Below, piece after piece: positions 37,663 through 52,079 of a stretch of DNA of 64,000 nt. The notes below the pieces were generated by a model, which saw nothing but the letters and a program-made list of their open reading frames with translations, was not told the DNA's origin and searched no databases. Both the position numbers and the translations under genes were made by a program. This DNA comes from Paenibacillus athensensis (GTDB lineage Bacteria > Bacillota > Bacilli > Paenibacillales > NBRC-103111), in NCBI RefSeq assembly GCF_004514475.2, contig NZ_MYFO02000003.1, positions 1-64,000 on the forward strand, in the 5' to 3' direction. The first letter of the stretch is position 1, and the number at the start of each line of letters is the position of its first letter.

Positions 37663-37712
37663 AACAGCCCGAAACGGCTCATCCGAGCTGTTCCGGGCTT
37701 CTGTTGTTTTTT
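37663..37712. terminator. Bidirectional terminator between the RCC1/SLH gene and clpP
   Basis: AGCCCGAAACGGCTC pairs with GAGCTGTTCCGGGCT around ATCC, with T-rich sequence on the right. It serves the convergent genes on both sides. Confidence 0.75.
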
Positions 37713-38292
37713 ATACGCGCTCGATCACTTTATCGATCAGGCCATAGGCTTGCGCTTCAGCAGCGCTCATGAAGTAGTCGCGGTCGGTATCCTTGTCGAT
37801 GCGCTCAATCGGCTGGCCGCTGCGTTCGGCAAGAATTTTGTTCAGGTTCTCGCGCATCTTGAGAATGCGTTTGGCGCGAATTTCGATGTCCGAAGCTTGG
37901 CCTTCGGCGCCGCCGAGCGGCTGGTGGATCATCACTTCGCTGTTTGGCAGCGCGTAGCGTTTGCCAATAGCGCCTGCCGTCAGCAGAAACGCGCCCATTG
38001 AAGCGGCCATGCCGACGCAGATCGTCGAGACGTCCGGCTTGATGAACTGCATGGTGTCGTAAATCGCCATACCGGCGGTTATCGATCCCCCGGGGCTGTT
38101 AATGTACAGGCTGATATCCTTGTCAGGATCCTGTGCCGCCAGAAAGAGCAGCTGGGCGATAATCGAATTCGCCACAACATCGTTTACGCCGGTTCCCAGA
38201 AAGATAATGCGATCCTTCAGCAGACGGGAGTAAATATCGTAACCTCTCTCGCCGCGGGCGTCCTGTTCTACGACCATAGGGATAAAGCTCAT
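37711..38292 (-). CDS. clpP: ATP-dependent Clp protease proteolytic subunit ClpP
   Basis: A 193-residue serine peptidase of the ClpXP/ClpCP machine. The catalytic triad is at the usual places: Ser98 (GMAASMGA), His123 (MIHQPLGG) and Asp172 (DRDYFMS). The start at 38292 has GAAGGAGG upstream. It degrades ssrA-tagged proteins made by the SmpB-tmRNA system encoded at 50.8-52.0 kb. A CtsR-type operator overlaps its promoter. Confidence 0.97.
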   Translation of the reverse strand: MSFIPMVVEQDARGERGYDIYSRLLKDRIIFLGTGVNDVVANSIIAQLLFLAAQDPDKDISLYINSPGGSITAGMAIYDTMQFIKPDVSTICVGMAASMGAFLLTAGAIGKRYALPNSEVMIHQPLGGAEGQASDIEIRAKRILKMRENLNKILAERSGQPIERIDKDTDRDYFMSAAEAQAYGLIDKVIERV

Positions 38293-38359
38293 GCGAATAA
38301 CCTCCTTCAATGGATACAGAAGAAAATGGATTTGGGGTGCACTTACAGTATCTACAAGT

Positions 38360-38388
38360 ATGATACCGAAAAAACCTGCAAAGGTCAA
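38360..38388 (-). promoter_or_regulatory. Sigma-A promoter of clpP
   Basis: On the minus strand TTGACC (38388-38383) and TATCAT (38365-38360) are separated by exactly 17 bases and lie 68 bases upstream of the start codon. Confidence 0.75.
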
Positions 38389-38399
38389 GAAAGGTCAAA
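38383..38399. promoter_or_regulatory. CtsR operator overlapping the clpP -35 box
   Basis: GGTCAAG-AAA-GGTCAAA is a tandem heptad with three-base spacing, one mismatch from the CtsR heat-shock consensus (A/G)GTCAAANAN(A/G)GTCAAA. One heptad coincides with the -35 hexamer, so CtsR binding would block RNA polymerase until heat stress. Confidence 0.82.
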
Positions 38400-38407
38400 C
38401 TATAATG

Positions 38408-38433
38408 AAAAAAAATCAGTTTCTCAACTGATT
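38408..38433 (-). terminator. Rho-independent terminator of tRNA-Arg
   Basis: On the minus strand AATCAGTT and AACTGATT form an eight-bp stem with a small loop, followed by eight T. Confidence 0.8.
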
Positions 38434-38457
38434 GGGTCGTTCCAATATTCAGAAAAA

Positions 38458-38529
38458 CGCGCCCGCAAGGAATCGAACCTTGATCTCAGGCTCCGGAGGC
38501 CTACGTCATATCCATTGGACCACGGGCGC
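38458..38529 (-). tRNA. tRNA-Arg (CCG)
   Basis: A 72-nt tRNA on the minus strand. Acceptor GCGCCCG pairs with CGGGCGC; the anticodon loop CTCCGGA gives CCG, arginine; the T-arm is CAAGG-TTCGATT-CCTTG. CCA is not encoded. It is a single-gene unit with its own promoter and terminator between clpP and cggR. Confidence 0.93.
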
Positions 38530-38562
38530 ATATGCAGCTTCGAAAAAAGCGAAGCAAGGGTT

Positions 38563-38591
38563 ATTATATGACAGCCGTACAGAAAAAGCAA
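38563..38591 (-). promoter_or_regulatory. Sigma-A promoter of tRNA-Arg
   Basis: On the minus strand TTGCTT (38591-38586) and TATAAT (38568-38563) are 17 bases apart, 34 bases before the tRNA. Confidence 0.75.
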
Positions 38592-38640
38592 GCGATAAGT
38601 TCATATCCAATCGTTTCCAGAAAAAATGTTTGAACAAATA

Positions 38641-38669
38641 TTGAATCACGCCGGCGAATTGGTTATAAT
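38641..38669 (+). promoter_or_regulatory. Sigma-A promoter of the cggR-gap glycolytic operon
   Basis: TTGAAT (38641-38646) and TATAAT (38664-38669) with a 17-base spacer. The CggR operator begins about 30 bases downstream. Confidence 0.82.
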
Positions 38670-38700
38670 AAATGAGCAAGTTCATTTTTTTTCGCCCGGG

Positions 38701-38736
38701 TGGGACGGAAAATGCACACCTGGGACATAAAAGGTC
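38701..38736 (+). promoter_or_regulatory. CggR operator
   Basis: Two half-units, TGGGAC-N6-TGCA and TGGGAC-N6-GGTC, are separated by four bases. This is the layout of the Bacillus CggR operator (CGGGAC-N6-TGTC-N4-CGGGAC-N6-TGTC). It lies downstream of the transcription start, where bound CggR would block elongation until fructose-1,6-bisphosphate releases it. Confidence 0.82.
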
Positions 38737-38773
38737 CAACATCACAAAAGAGCAGGAGTGTCGTTGCCCGTTC

Positions 38774-40866
<2,093 letters not shown>

Positions 40867-40894
40867 GCTTCCATATAAGCACGTTTGAACCCGC

Positions 40895-40920
40895 AAAGAG
40901 GAGAAGCGATTCTCCTCTTT
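40895..40920 (+). other. Perfect 11-bp hairpin with GCGA tetraloop between gapA and pgk
   Basis: AAAGAGGAGAA and TTCTCCTCTTT form an uninterrupted stem closed by GCGA, a GNRA-type loop. Only three T follow, so it is more likely an mRNA 3'-end stabiliser, processing stem or partial attenuator than a full terminator. Confidence 0.7.
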
Positions 40921-40965
40921 CCGTGTGATCATTCCAAACTATTTGACGAACCGGGAGGATTAGCT

Positions 40966-42913
<1,948 letters not shown>

Positions 42914-42914
42914 C

Positions 42915-44453
42915 ATGTCCAGACCGAAACCGGTAGCGCTGATTATTCTCGACGGCTTCGGGCTTCGCTCGGATGAGCAGGGCAATGCTGTCGCACACGC
43001 GAAAAAACCGAATTACGACCGCTATTGGTCGACGTACCCGCACACAACCTTGACGGCGTGCGGCGAAGCGGTAGGCTTGCCCGAAGGACAAATGGGCAAC
43101 TCCGAGGTCGGCCATCTCAATATCGGCGCGGGACGGATCGTCTATCAGGACCTGACCCGCATTTCCAAATCGATCCGCGACGGCGAGTTTTACGACAACA
43201 CGACGCTGGTCGGCGCTGTCCGTTACGCCAAGCTGAACGGCAAAAAGCTGCATTTGTACGGCTTGCTGTCCGACGGTGGCGTACATAGCCACATCAACCA
43301 CTTGTTTGCGCTGCTCGATCTGGCGAAAAAAGAAGAGCTCGACGATGTCTACATCCACGCGTTCCTCGATGGCCGCGACGTAGCGCCGGACTCAGCGAAA
43401 CGCTATATGGAACAGCTGCAAGCCAAAATCGCCGAAGTCGGCGTAGGCCGCATCGCTACGGTGCAAGGCCGCTACTACGCGATGGACCGCGACAAGCGTT
43501 GGGAGCGCACCGAGAAATCGTACCGCGCGATGGTATACGGCGAAGGACCGCAATACACCGATCCGATGCAAGCGATTATCGAGTCGTACGAGAAATCGGT
43601 TTTCGACGAATTCGTAATGCCGACAGTTATCGTCAAGCCTGATGGCAGCCCGGTCGGCCTGGTGGAAAGCGAAGATGCCGTGGTATTCTTCAACTTCCGC
43701 CCGGACCGCGCCATTCAGCTGTCCCAAGTATTTACCAACGTCGATTTCCGCGGCTTCGACCGCGGCGACAAGTGCCCGACGCATTTGTATTACGTCTGCT
43801 TGACGCTGTTCAGTGAATCGGTGGAAGGCTTTGTCGCTTACAAGCCGAAGGATCTCGACAACACGCTGGGCGAGGTTGTTGCGCAGCAAGGCTTCAAGCA
43901 GCTGCGCATCGCCGAGACGGAGAAGTATCCGCATGTTACGTTCTTTTTCAGCGGCGGCCGCGACGTCGAGCTGCCTGGCGAAACGCGCATTCTGATTCCT
44001 TCGCCAAAGGTCGCCACGTATGACCTGCAGCCGGAAATGAGCGCCTATGAGGTTGCCGCGGCAGCCGTAGCCGAGATTGAAGCCGAGCGCCAGGATGTGA
44101 TCATCCTCAACTTCGCCAATCCGGACATGGTCGGCCACTCCGGCCTGCTGGAGCCGACGGTGAAGGCGATTGAAGCGACCGACGATTGCCTCGGCAAAGT
44201 CGTGGACGCGATCATCGCCAAGGGCGGCGTCGTCTGCATCACTGCCGATCACGGCAACGCCGACGTTGTGACGAATCCGGACGGTACGCGCAACACGGCG
44301 CATACGACGAATCCGGTGCCGTTTATTGTCACGCACAGCGGCGTCACGCTGCGCGAAGGCGGCATCCTTGCCGATATCGCCCCGACGATGCTGGACCTGC
44401 TGCAAGTGCAGCAGCCTGAGCAAATGACCGGCAAGACCATTATTAATCACTAA
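42915..44453 (+). CDS. gpmI: 2,3-bisphosphoglycerate-independent phosphoglycerate mutase
   Basis: A 512-residue Mn-dependent mutase of the alkaline-phosphatase superfamily. N-terminal metal site ILDGFGLR, catalytic Ser63 in [15 protein letters not shown], and distal metal ligands in [12 protein letters not shown] and [10 protein letters not shown]. The ATG follows the tpiA stop by one base, so it is coupled. Length equals Bacillus GpmI (511). Confidence 0.97.
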   Translation: MSRPKPVALIILDGFGLRSDEQGNAVAHAKKPNYDRYWSTYPHTTLTACGEAVGLPEGQMGNSEVGHLNIGAGRIVYQDLTRISKSIRDGEFYDNTTLVGAVRYAKLNGKKLHLYGLLSDGGVHSHINHLFALLDLAKKEELDDVYIHAFLDGRDVAPDSAKRYMEQLQAKIAEVGVGRIATVQGRYYAMDRDKRWERTEKSYRAMVYGEGPQYTDPMQAIIESYEKSVFDEFVMPTVIVKPDGSPVGLVESEDAVVFFNFRPDRAIQLSQVFTNVDFRGFDRGDKCPTHLYYVCLTLFSESVEGFVAYKPKDLDNTLGEVVAQQGFKQLRIAETEKYPHVTFFFSGGRDVELPGETRILIPSPKVATYDLQPEMSAYEVAAAAVAEIEAERQDVIILNFANPDMVGHSGLLEPTVKAIEATDDCLGKVVDAIIAKGGVVCITADHGNADVVTNPDGTRNTAHTTNPVPFIVTHSGVTLREGGILADIAPTMLDLLQVQQPEQMTGKTIINH

Positions 44454-44480
44454 AAGCATTGTGAAAAAACTTGCCGGAGA

Positions 44481-44588
44481 GCCGGTATGGAGTTGGAGCA
44501 ACGTTAGCGGTTGCCTTTGCAGCCGGATTTTCACCTTCAAATTGAATTAAAAAATTCGGCTGCAACAGCGAGTGGAAACCCATACCGG
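44481..44588 (+). ncRNA. Nested inverted-repeat structure between gpmI and eno
   Basis: An outer perfect stem GCCGGTATGG (44481-44490) / CCATACCGGC (44579-44588) encloses an inner stem GCAGCCGGATTTT (44519-44531) / AAAATTCGGCTGC (44551-44563) with one mismatch, and a small TTCAA/TTGAA hairpin at the tip. Together they fold about 108 bases of the 192-base gpmI-eno gap into one long arm. There is no T-run, so it is not a simple terminator. It could be an RNA processing or stability element, or a palindromic mobile repeat. Confidence 0.5.
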
Positions 44589-44624
44589 CCGCAGGCAGCT
44601 TACTTTTCACTATGCTTCCACTAA

Positions 44625-45938
<1,314 letters not shown>

Positions 45939-45991
45939 GCTTAGGTCTGAGCTATAATGGATTAACGCCTTGAGAAAGTGGGGATCGGATC

Positions 45992-46702
45992 GTGGGCAGC
46001 TGGGTGAAAACAATTTTGTTTTTGGTGGGCTCAGCGCTGCTTACGCATCTGATTCCCTCTTCTTTTTTTCGCAATCTCGATACGATGGTGCATGAGTTCG
46101 GTCATGCGGTGGTGACGTTGATTTTGTCGGGCAAGGTGATGTCGATTGAGCTGTACGCTGATCACAGCGGGGTTACGCATTCGCTGATCGCCAACGCCTG
46201 GTGGGCGCGCATTCCCGTCTCGCTGGCCGGCTACATGACCGCATCGCTGTTTGCGTGGTTATTGTTCTCGTTGTATGCGAAGGGCAAGCAAAAGCTGGGT
46301 CTGCAGGTGATGACCGGACTTGCGCTGCTGTCGCTGGTGCTGTTCGTCCGCAACGGCTTCGGCGTGCTGTGGCTGCTCGGTTTTATCGCCATTACCGTCG
46401 TTATGCTGCTGCTGGCTTCGAGATGGAAATGGCTGGGCGATTATTACTATTTGCTGCTCGCGTTTTTGTGCCTGGAGGAATCGGTGTTTGGCGCCGGCAC
46501 GCTGGTGCTGTATGCTGTACAGGATTCAAGTCAGGCCGGGGACGCCTCCAACCTTGCTCAAGCGACGGGCATTCCGGCGCTGGTCTGGGCGCTGGTGTTT
46601 ACCGTGTTTGCGCTGTGGTGTGCCAAGCAGGCAGTACAGGCGTTTTTGGGTCCGAAAGGACGCAAAAGCAAAGCCGCATCATCCCGCTCGATGTATTCCT
46701 GA
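45992..46702 (+). CDS. M50-family-like membrane protein with HExxH motif
   Basis: A 236-residue integral membrane protein with about six hydrophobic segments. An N-terminal-half HEFGHAVV gives the HExxH zinc signature typical of M50B-type intramembrane metalloproteases. The usual downstream PDZ domain and LDG zinc ligand are not obvious, so protease activity is only suggested. It uses a GTG start. It lies 53 bases after eno with a possible TATAAT at 45953-45958. Substrate unknown. Confidence 0.75.
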   Translation: MGSWVKTILFLVGSALLTHLIPSSFFRNLDTMVHEFGHAVVTLILSGKVMSIELYADHSGVTHSLIANAWWARIPVSLAGYMTASLFAWLLFSLYAKGKQKLGLQVMTGLALLSLVLFVRNGFGVLWLLGFIAITVVMLLLASRWKWLGDYYYLLLAFLCLEESVFGAGTLVLYAVQDSSQAGDASNLAQATGIPALVWALVFTVFALWCAKQAVQAFLGPKGRKSKAASSRSMYS

Positions 46703-46791
46703 GCTGTAACGGACGCATACTAAAACGGACAACAATACGGCTGCAAACAGGCCGTTCCGCTATAGATCAGCAATGAAAGCGCATAACATGA

Positions 46792-46820
46792 TTGTTTTTT
46801 TGGACAAAGTATGATAGAAT
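46792..46820 (+). promoter_or_regulatory. Putative promoter of secG
   Basis: TTGTTT (46792-46797) and TAGAAT (46815-46820) with 17 bases between, about 48 bases before the secG start. Confidence 0.45.
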
Positions 46821-46868
46821 ACTCATGCTGAAGAGTCGGCAAAAGATGAGGCAATCGGGGTGTGAATA

Positions 46869-47105
46869 ATGGTTATCGCAATGAAAATTTTGTTAATTAT
46901 AGCTTCTCTGGGATTAATCGCAATCGTTCTGCTGCAAAAGGGTAAAAGCGCAGGTTTGTCCGGCGCCATCTCCGGCGGAGCCGAGCATCTGTTCGGGAAG
47001 CAAAAAGCACGCGGACTGGAGCTGTTCCTGTCCCGTCTTACTATGGGTCTGGCCGCTGCATTCTTCATTCTCGCGATCGTTGTCGCGTATGTCGTGAAGG
47101 GCTAA
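46869..47105 (+). CDS. secG: Preprotein translocase subunit SecG
   Basis: A 78-residue membrane protein with two transmembrane helices (about 3-22 and 52-75) joined by the SecG loop [25 protein letters not shown]. It is an accessory subunit of SecYEG. It is followed by rnr and smpB, the order also seen in Bacillus. ATG 46869 is used; ATG 46881 is the alternative. Confidence 0.93.
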   Translation: MVIAMKILLIIASLGLIAIVLLQKGKSAGLSGAISGGAEHLFGKQKARGLELFLSRLTMGLAAAFFILAIVVAYVVKG

Positions 47106-47120
47106 CACACATAAAACGAT

Positions 47121-47157
47121 AACAGCAGGGGAAATCTACTCCTGCTGTTTTTTTCTT
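47121..47157 (+). terminator. Rho-independent terminator of secG
   Basis: AACAGCAGG pairs with CCTGCTGTT across 11 bases, followed by a T-run. Confidence 0.85.
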
Positions 47158-47299
47158 TTATGGTTCTGGCAAATTTTACAGGTTGACAGTGGCCAAGCCG
47201 TTTATCCGTTTCAAAAATCCGATATACGGAGTAAGAATAGACAAGCGGCATTTTGCAAGCGAGACCATCCGTGAGAATCGACAAGAAGGTGATGAGAGC

Positions 47300-50200
47300 A
47301 TGATAACGGAACACGATATTTTGAGCTTTATGCGCGATCCTGCATACAAGCCGATGACGTATCAGGAGCTGGAGAAGCATTATGGCATCAGCGACGCGGC
47401 TGAATTTAAAGAGCTGGTCAAGCTGCTCAACGAATTGGAGCAAAGCGGCCATCTTATACGGGGAAAAAGCGACCGTTACGGCGTACCGGAGCGGTCGAAC
47501 CTGCTGCGCGGCAAGCTCCAGGCGCACGCCAAGGGCTTTGGCTTCCTGATCCCTGACGATAAAAATCACGCCGACGTGTATATCAATCAGCACGATATGA
47601 ACACGGCTATGAACGGCGACATCGTGCTGGTCAAAATTACGAGCAAGGGACAAGCGGGCGGTCGTCTCGAAGGCGAGGTTGCGCAGATTATTACCCGCGC
47701 CAACACGCAAATCGTCGGTACATTCCAGAGCCAGGACGGCTTTGGTTTTGTTGTGCCGGACGACAAGCGGATGAACCGCGATATTTTTATTCCCAAGCAT
47801 GCGTTTATGGGCGCGCAAACGGGCCAAAAGGTCGTTGTGCATATTGTGCATTATCCCGAAGGTCGCGCAGCGGCGGAAGGCGAAGTGATCGAGGTGCTCG
47901 GTCACAAAGACGAGCCGGGCGTCGATATTTTGTCGATCATCCGCAAATTCCAGCTGCCGGAAGCGTTCCCGGAGGCCGTAACGGAGGAAGCCGAGCACGC
48001 GCCGGAGACAATCAGCGAAGAAGAGCTGCGGGGCCAAGGCCGCCGCGACCTGCGCGATAAGGTGATCGTTACAATTGACGGCGAAGACGCCAAGGACCTT
48101 GACGATGCGGTGCACGTGGAGCGGTTGGAGAACGGCCACTACGTGCTTGGCGTGCATATCGCCGATGTGAGCTATTATGTGCGCGAAAACTCCGAGCTCG
48201 ACCGCGAAGCCTACAACCGCGGCACGTCGGTGTATTTGGTCGATCGCGTCATTCCGATGCTGCCGCACCGGCTGTCCAACGGGATTTGCTCGCTGAATCC
48301 GCGCGTCGACCGGCTGACGATGTCGTGCGAGATGGAGTTTGACGAGCAGCTCAAGGTGGTGCGTCACGATATTTTCACCAGCGTGATCCGCACGAGCGAG
48401 CGCATGACGTATTCCAACGTCCGCAAGCTGCTTAGGGATGAAGAGGTCGAGCCGGAGCTGCTGGAGCGCTACGGTTATTTGCTGGACCAGTTCAAGCTGA
48501 TGGAAGAGCTGGCGATGAAGCTGCGCGGCCGGCGGATGAAGCGCGGCGCAATCGATTTTGACTTTGATGAAGCGAAAATTATTGTCAATCCCGAAGGCAA
48601 GCCAATTGATATCGTCAAGCGCGAGCGCTCCATCGCCGAAATGATCATTGAGGAGTTCATGCTGGCGGCGAACGAGACGGTGGCCGAGCATTTTTATTTC
48701 CTCAAGGTTCCGTTCCTGTACCGTGTGCATGAGGACCCCGATGCCGAAAAGCTGATTCACTTCATGGAGTTCATTACGAACTTCGGTTACGCCGTCAAAG
48801 GTAAGGGCAATACGGTTCATCCGCGCGCGCTGCAGGAGCTGCTGGAGCAGATCAAGGACACGCCGGAGGAGACGGTGATCAGCAAGGTGATGCTGCGCTC
48901 GATGAAGCAGGCGCGTTATGATGCGCAGAGTCTGGGGCATTTTGGTCTGGCTGCGGAATTCTATTCGCATTTTACGTCGCCGATTCGCCGTTATCCCGAC
49001 CTGATCATTCACCGTGTTATTCGCGAGGTGCTGGAGAACGGCGGCGTGCTGAGCGAGCAGCGGCTGGAATATTTGGCGTCACGGATGGACGACATCGCCC
49101 GTCAGTCCTCGGAGCGCGAGCGTCTGGCCGTTGAAGCCGAGCGCGAAACCGACGCGCTGAAGAAAGCCGAGTTCATGCTGGACAAGGTGGGCGAAGAGTT
49201 CGAGGGCATGATTTCGGGCGTGACGAATTTCGGGATTTTCGTCGAGCTGGACAACACAGTCGAAGGGCTGATCCGTCTTGGCGACATGACCGACGACTAT
49301 TATCATTATCATGAAAATCAGCATGCGCTGATCGGCGAACGGACGTCGAAAATTTACCGCATCGGCGACGAGGTTAAGGTGCGCGTGTCGCGCGTCAGCG
49401 CCGAGGAGCAGACGATCGACTTCGAGATGGTCGATATGAAGCCGCGCGCCGGTGGCAAGCCGTTCCCGCGCGGAGGCAAGGGCGGAGGAGGCGGCCGGCC
49501 GGGTGATCGCCGCGGCGGTAAAGGCGGCGATGCCCGTGGCAGCAGGGTTGGCGACGGACGCGGAGGCAAAAAGCGGCGCGGTAAGGCGGCCGGCGGCATA
49601 CGGCTGGGCGGCGGCGCTATAGCGGCCGGACCGGGCGAAGCTGCGGGCGGCAAGAAGGGCCGTCGCGGCGGCCATGAAGGAGCGCCGAGCGCCGGTGAAG
49701 CGGTCGCAGGGGCCGGGCGCGGCGGGCTGGTTGCAGGTGCAGCCGAGCGCGGAGAGGCGACCGGGCGTGCAGGCCGTGGGCGCGCTGCGGGAGCCAGCGA
49801 GGCGCTGCATGGCCGGGACGCGTCGGGCGAGGCCCGGCACGGCGGCAGAGCGGGCGATGCCGAACATGGAGGCAGAGTAGGCGATGCCGGACATGGAGGC
49901 AGATTAGGCGATGCCGGAGAAGGCGGCGCGGGCCGCCGCAAGCGCAAGCGCCGCGGTAAAGGCGGCGCGGGCGGTGGGGCCGCGCACGGTGACGCGGCCC
50001 TGATGGGCGGCGGCGACGGTGGAGCGGCCGGTGGCGTTGGCGGCGCGGCGGAAGCGCGCGCGCCGCGTGATGCGGCGGCGGCTGGCGGAGCCGCCGCGGG
50101 CGAGCCGCGCCGGGCGAAGCGGCGCGCTGCGGGAGCCGGCGACGTTGTCGGAGCCGGCGTGGGCTCGTCGGCCGCCGGTGCGGGCGGCCGTGAGGCTGGC

Positions 50201-50446
50201 GGCGGCGAAGGCGGAGCCCGCAAGGGCGGGGGCCGGAGCCGCCGGGAGGTTATTGCGCTAGGCAACGAAGTCCTAGCGGGGGCTGGCCGCCGCGGCGCGT
50301 CGTCGGGCGGCGGCGGGTTGGATTGGGCGAGCGGCGTGAACGCGCTCGCCAAGGGCGGCCGCCGCAGCAGTGGCGGCGGGAGCGGCTCCGGCGGCGGCAG
50401 CGGTAGCGGCGCTGGTGGCGGAGGCGGCAAGAAGCGGCGGAAATAG
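47300..50446 (+). CDS. rnr: Ribonuclease R with a very long Gly/Ala/Arg-rich C-terminal tail
   Basis: A 1048-residue 3'-5' exoribonuclease that degrades structured RNA and partners tmRNA-SmpB. Order: winged-helix N-domain (about 1-75), two cold-shock domains (about 75-230), RNB catalytic domain (about 240-575, with metal-binding [10 protein letters not shown] near 258), S1 domain (about 630-712) and then about 335 residues of Gly, Ala, Arg, Lys and Asp-rich low-complexity sequence. Bacillus RNase R is about 780 residues with only a short basic tail. Three 27-base tandem repeats lie at 49838-49918. ATG 47300 follows AAGGTGATG; the in-frame start at 47183 is weaker. Confidence 0.93.
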   Translation: MITEHDILSFMRDPAYKPMTYQELEKHYGISDAAEFKELVKLLNELEQSGHLIRGKSDRYGVPERSNLLRGKLQAHAKGFGFLIPDDKNHADVYINQHDMNTAMNGDIVLVKITSKGQAGGRLEGEVAQIITRANTQIVGTFQSQDGFGFVVPDDKRMNRDIFIPKHAFMGAQTGQKVVVHIVHYPEGRAAAEGEVIEVLGHKDEPGVDILSIIRKFQLPEAFPEAVTEEAEHAPETISEEELRGQGRRDLRDKVIVTIDGEDAKDLDDAVHVERLENGHYVLGVHIADVSYYVRENSELDREAYNRGTSVYLVDRVIPMLPHRLSNGICSLNPRVDRLTMSCEMEFDEQLKVVRHDIFTSVIRTSERMTYSNVRKLLRDEEVEPELLERYGYLLDQFKLMEELAMKLRGRRMKRGAIDFDFDEAKIIVNPEGKPIDIVKRERSIAEMIIEEFMLAANETVAEHFYFLKVPFLYRVHEDPDAEKLIHFMEFITNFGYAVKGKGNTVHPRALQELLEQIKDTPEETVISKVMLRSMKQARYDAQSLGHFGLAAEFYSHFTSPIRRYPDLIIHRVIREVLENGGVLSEQRLEYLASRMDDIARQSSERERLAVEAERETDALKKAEFMLDKVGEEFEGMISGVTNFGIFVELDNTVEGLIRLGDMTDDYYHYHENQHALIGERTSKIYRIGDEVKVRVSRVSAEEQTIDFEMVDMKPRAGGKPFPRGGKGGGGGRPGDRRGGKGGDARGSRVGDGRGGKKRRGKAAGGIRLGGGAIAAGPGEAAGGKKGRRGGHEGAPSAGEAVAGAGRGGLVAGAAERGEATGRAGRGRAAGASEALHGRDASGEARHGGRAGDAEHGGRVGDAGHGGRLGDAGEGGAGRRKRKRRGKGGAGGGAAHGDAALMGGGDGGAAGGVGGAAEARAPRDAAAAGGAAAGEPRRAKRRAAGAGDVVGAGVGSSAAGAGGREAGGGEGGARKGGGRSRREVIALGNEVLAGAGRRGASSGGGGLDWASGVNALAKGGRRSSGGGSGSGGGSGSGAGGGGGKKRRK
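49838..49918 (+). repeat. Three 27-base tandem repeats inside the rnr tail
   Basis: Units at 49838-49864, 49865-49891 and 49892-49918 share the pattern CA(C/T)GG(C/A)GGCAGA...GGCGATGCCG(A/G)A. Each encodes HGGRxGDAx. Units two and three differ by a single base, so the duplication is recent. Confidence 0.85.
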
Positions 50447-50566
50447 CGCGCACGGAGGGCCGGTAGTCCGCCGAGGTGAGGGACTGCGCTTTGCCAAGGG
50501 CGGCTAGTACCGTGCGCGATTCCCGGAGCACCGTGCCAGCCTTACGGCGGCTGTTAGAGTATGTAG

Positions 50567-50605
50567 CACCGTGCGTTGTATGGCGCGCGGTGTTTGCTTT
50601 TTTTT
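50567..50605 (+). terminator. Rho-independent terminator of rnr
   Basis: CACCGTGCG pairs with CGCGCGGTG (one G-T pair) around TTGTATGG, followed by TTTGC and eight T. Confidence 0.8.
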
Positions 50606-50829
50606 GCAAGCTGGAGCCTTCATGCCTTTTATACGGAAAGCGCCAGTTGGCATACGGTGTCGACGGTACAGCGACCGGCAGGTGGGGGTGATTTGCCCCC
50701 ATTCCATTTTTGCCTGAAAAACCGTTTCGGTCATGAGATCCATTTCTTGATTTTGCATGGCGAAGTTGATACAATTAGTTCCACACCGTGAAACGAGAAT
50801 CAGTTTCCGTGGCGGAGGGAGGGTCTCGC
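50606..50829 (+). other. rnr-smpB intergenic region
   Basis: Besides the rnr terminator and smpB promoter, this region has a small hairpin GTGGGGG/CCCCCAT at about 50682-50701. No gene is supported. Confidence 0.4.
50747..50775 (+). promoter_or_regulatory. Sigma-A promoter of smpB
   Basis: TTGATT (50747-50752) and TACAAT (50770-50775) are 17 bases apart, about 55 bases before the smpB start. Confidence 0.7.
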
Positions 50830-51312
50830 GTGGCGACCAAGAAAGCCGATGGCAAAGTGCTGGCGCAGAACAAAAAGGCGTCGCATGACTATTTTATCGA
50901 AGATACGTATGAATGCGGTCTTGTGCTCACGGGTACCGAGATCAAGTCTCTGCGCGGGGGCCGCGCGAATCTGTCGGATAGCTTTTCGACCATCCGTAAT
51001 GGCGAAGCGTTCGTTCACAACATGCACATCAGCCCTTTTGAGCAGGGCAATCGCAGTAACCCGAGCGATCCGACGCGGGCGCGAAAGCTCCTATTGAAGA
51101 AGGCCGAGATTCACAAGCTGCTCGGTCAGTCCAAGCAGGAGGGCTACACGCTGGTGCCGCTGAAGGTTTATATCCGCAACGGCTATGCGAAGCTGCTTTT
51201 GGGGCTGGGCAAGGGCAAGAAGCAATACGACAAACGCGAAACCGCCGCCAAGCGCGACGCGCAGCGTGATATTCAGCGGGCGCTGCGTGAGAAGCAGAAG
51301 GTGGCCCGGTAG
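50830..51312 (+). CDS. smpB: SsrA-binding protein SmpB
   Basis: A 160-residue beta-barrel RNA-binding protein that loads tmRNA on stalled ribosomes. Family stretches: [52 protein letters not shown] and the basic tail [17 protein letters not shown]. The GTG at 50830 was chosen because GGAGGGAGGG lies nine bases before it and the resulting N-terminus fits the family. ssrA follows 350 bases on. Confidence 0.96.
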   Translation: MATKKADGKVLAQNKKASHDYFIEDTYECGLVLTGTEIKSLRGGRANLSDSFSTIRNGEAFVHNMHISPFEQGNRSNPSDPTRARKLLLKKAEIHKLLGQSKQEGYTLVPLKVYIRNGYAKLLLGLGKGKKQYDKRETAAKRDAQRDIQRALREKQKVAR

Positions 51313-51662
51313 TATTCTAGCGAATAGGCTAGTGGGATACGGTTAGATGTTGTGCGGTAGCTGTTATTCGGAAAAGCCCGGATGGGCTGATGGATAACAC
51401 GGGCCGAACCGGCGGTAAGGCAACTGTAGCGAAGTAGAGGTTGCCTTGTAACAAGGCAACCTGTAGGGCGAAGCTGCTGCGATGGCAGAGGTGGCAGGCA
51501 GCGCCTGCGTTTCCACGAACCGGCCGCTTTCTTTTGACCGCGGATGTGTTATACTAAATGAGCAGCACCGATGTACGATGATTTGACTCGCCTCAAGCGG
51601 CCGGTCTGATCCGACATCACCTTTTCCTTTCTTCGTCCGTGACGGGTGGAGATAGGTAATTC
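51313..51662 (+). other. smpB-ssrA intergenic region with competing stems and a promoter
   Basis: A perfect 10-bp stem GGTTGCCTTG (51439-51448) / CAAGGCAACC (51452-51461) is preceded by TAAGGCAAC at 51416-51424, which could pair with the same left arm. An extended -10 TGTTATACT (TATACT at 51550-51555) about 108 bases before the mature tmRNA is the best promoter candidate. TTGACC at 51534 lies too close to be its -35. No gene is supported. Confidence 0.45.
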
Positions 51663-52023
51663 GGGGGCGTTTTTGGATTCGACGGGAATAGTTCGAGCGC
51701 GGGTTGCGGGTAGTGGGGACGCGTCCGCTTTATCAACGCTAAAGCCAATTAACTGGCAAACAAAACAACAACTTAGCTTTCGCAGCTTAATAACCTGTGA
51801 GCTAGCTCCTACCCTGTATCGCCCATGTGCCGGGATAGGGGCCCAACCTTAGTGGGATACGACGTTTGGTCTCCGCCTGGGGTCGACGGAAGAAGATAAT
51901 CAGGCTGACCCAACGCAGAGCCGGTTACGGGGCGCTGCTCGGGTGACATCAAAACTGTGACTACACCCGTAGATGCCTGTGTGGCGATATTTTCGGACAG
52001 GGGTTCGACTCCCCTCGCCTCCA
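51663..52023 (+). ncRNA. ssrA: Transfer-messenger RNA (tmRNA)
   Basis: A 361-nt tmRNA. The 5' end GGGGGCG pairs with the 3' CGCCTCC, discriminator A, making the alanine-type acceptor; the T-arm is ACAGGGGTTCGACTCCCCT. The tag reading frame is at 51755-51787, encoding GKQNNNLAFAA after the tRNA-borne alanine, with stop TAA at 51788. Pseudoknot segments fill the middle. It works with SmpB, and the tag ends in the AA degron read by ClpXP. CCA is not encoded. The 3' end is the left border of a small island. Confidence 0.96.
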
Positions 52024-52049
52024 TATGCCAAATCCACAATAATGAAAAA

Positions 52050-52079
52050 GGAGCCTTTCCACTAAAGGGCTCTTTTTTC
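52050..52079 (+). terminator. Rho-independent terminator after ssrA
   Basis: GAGCCTTT pairs with AAAGGGCTC with one bulge around CCACT, followed by six T. Confidence 0.75.

Noticed and set aside
49354-50430. Long Pro/Ala-rich minus-strand frame opposite the rnr tail
   Set aside because: It mirrors the GC-rich Gly/Arg tail; stop codons are rare there by composition.
51534-51555. TTGACC and TATACT before ssrA as a standard promoter
   Set aside because: Only ten bases separate them; the extended -10 alone was kept at low confidence.
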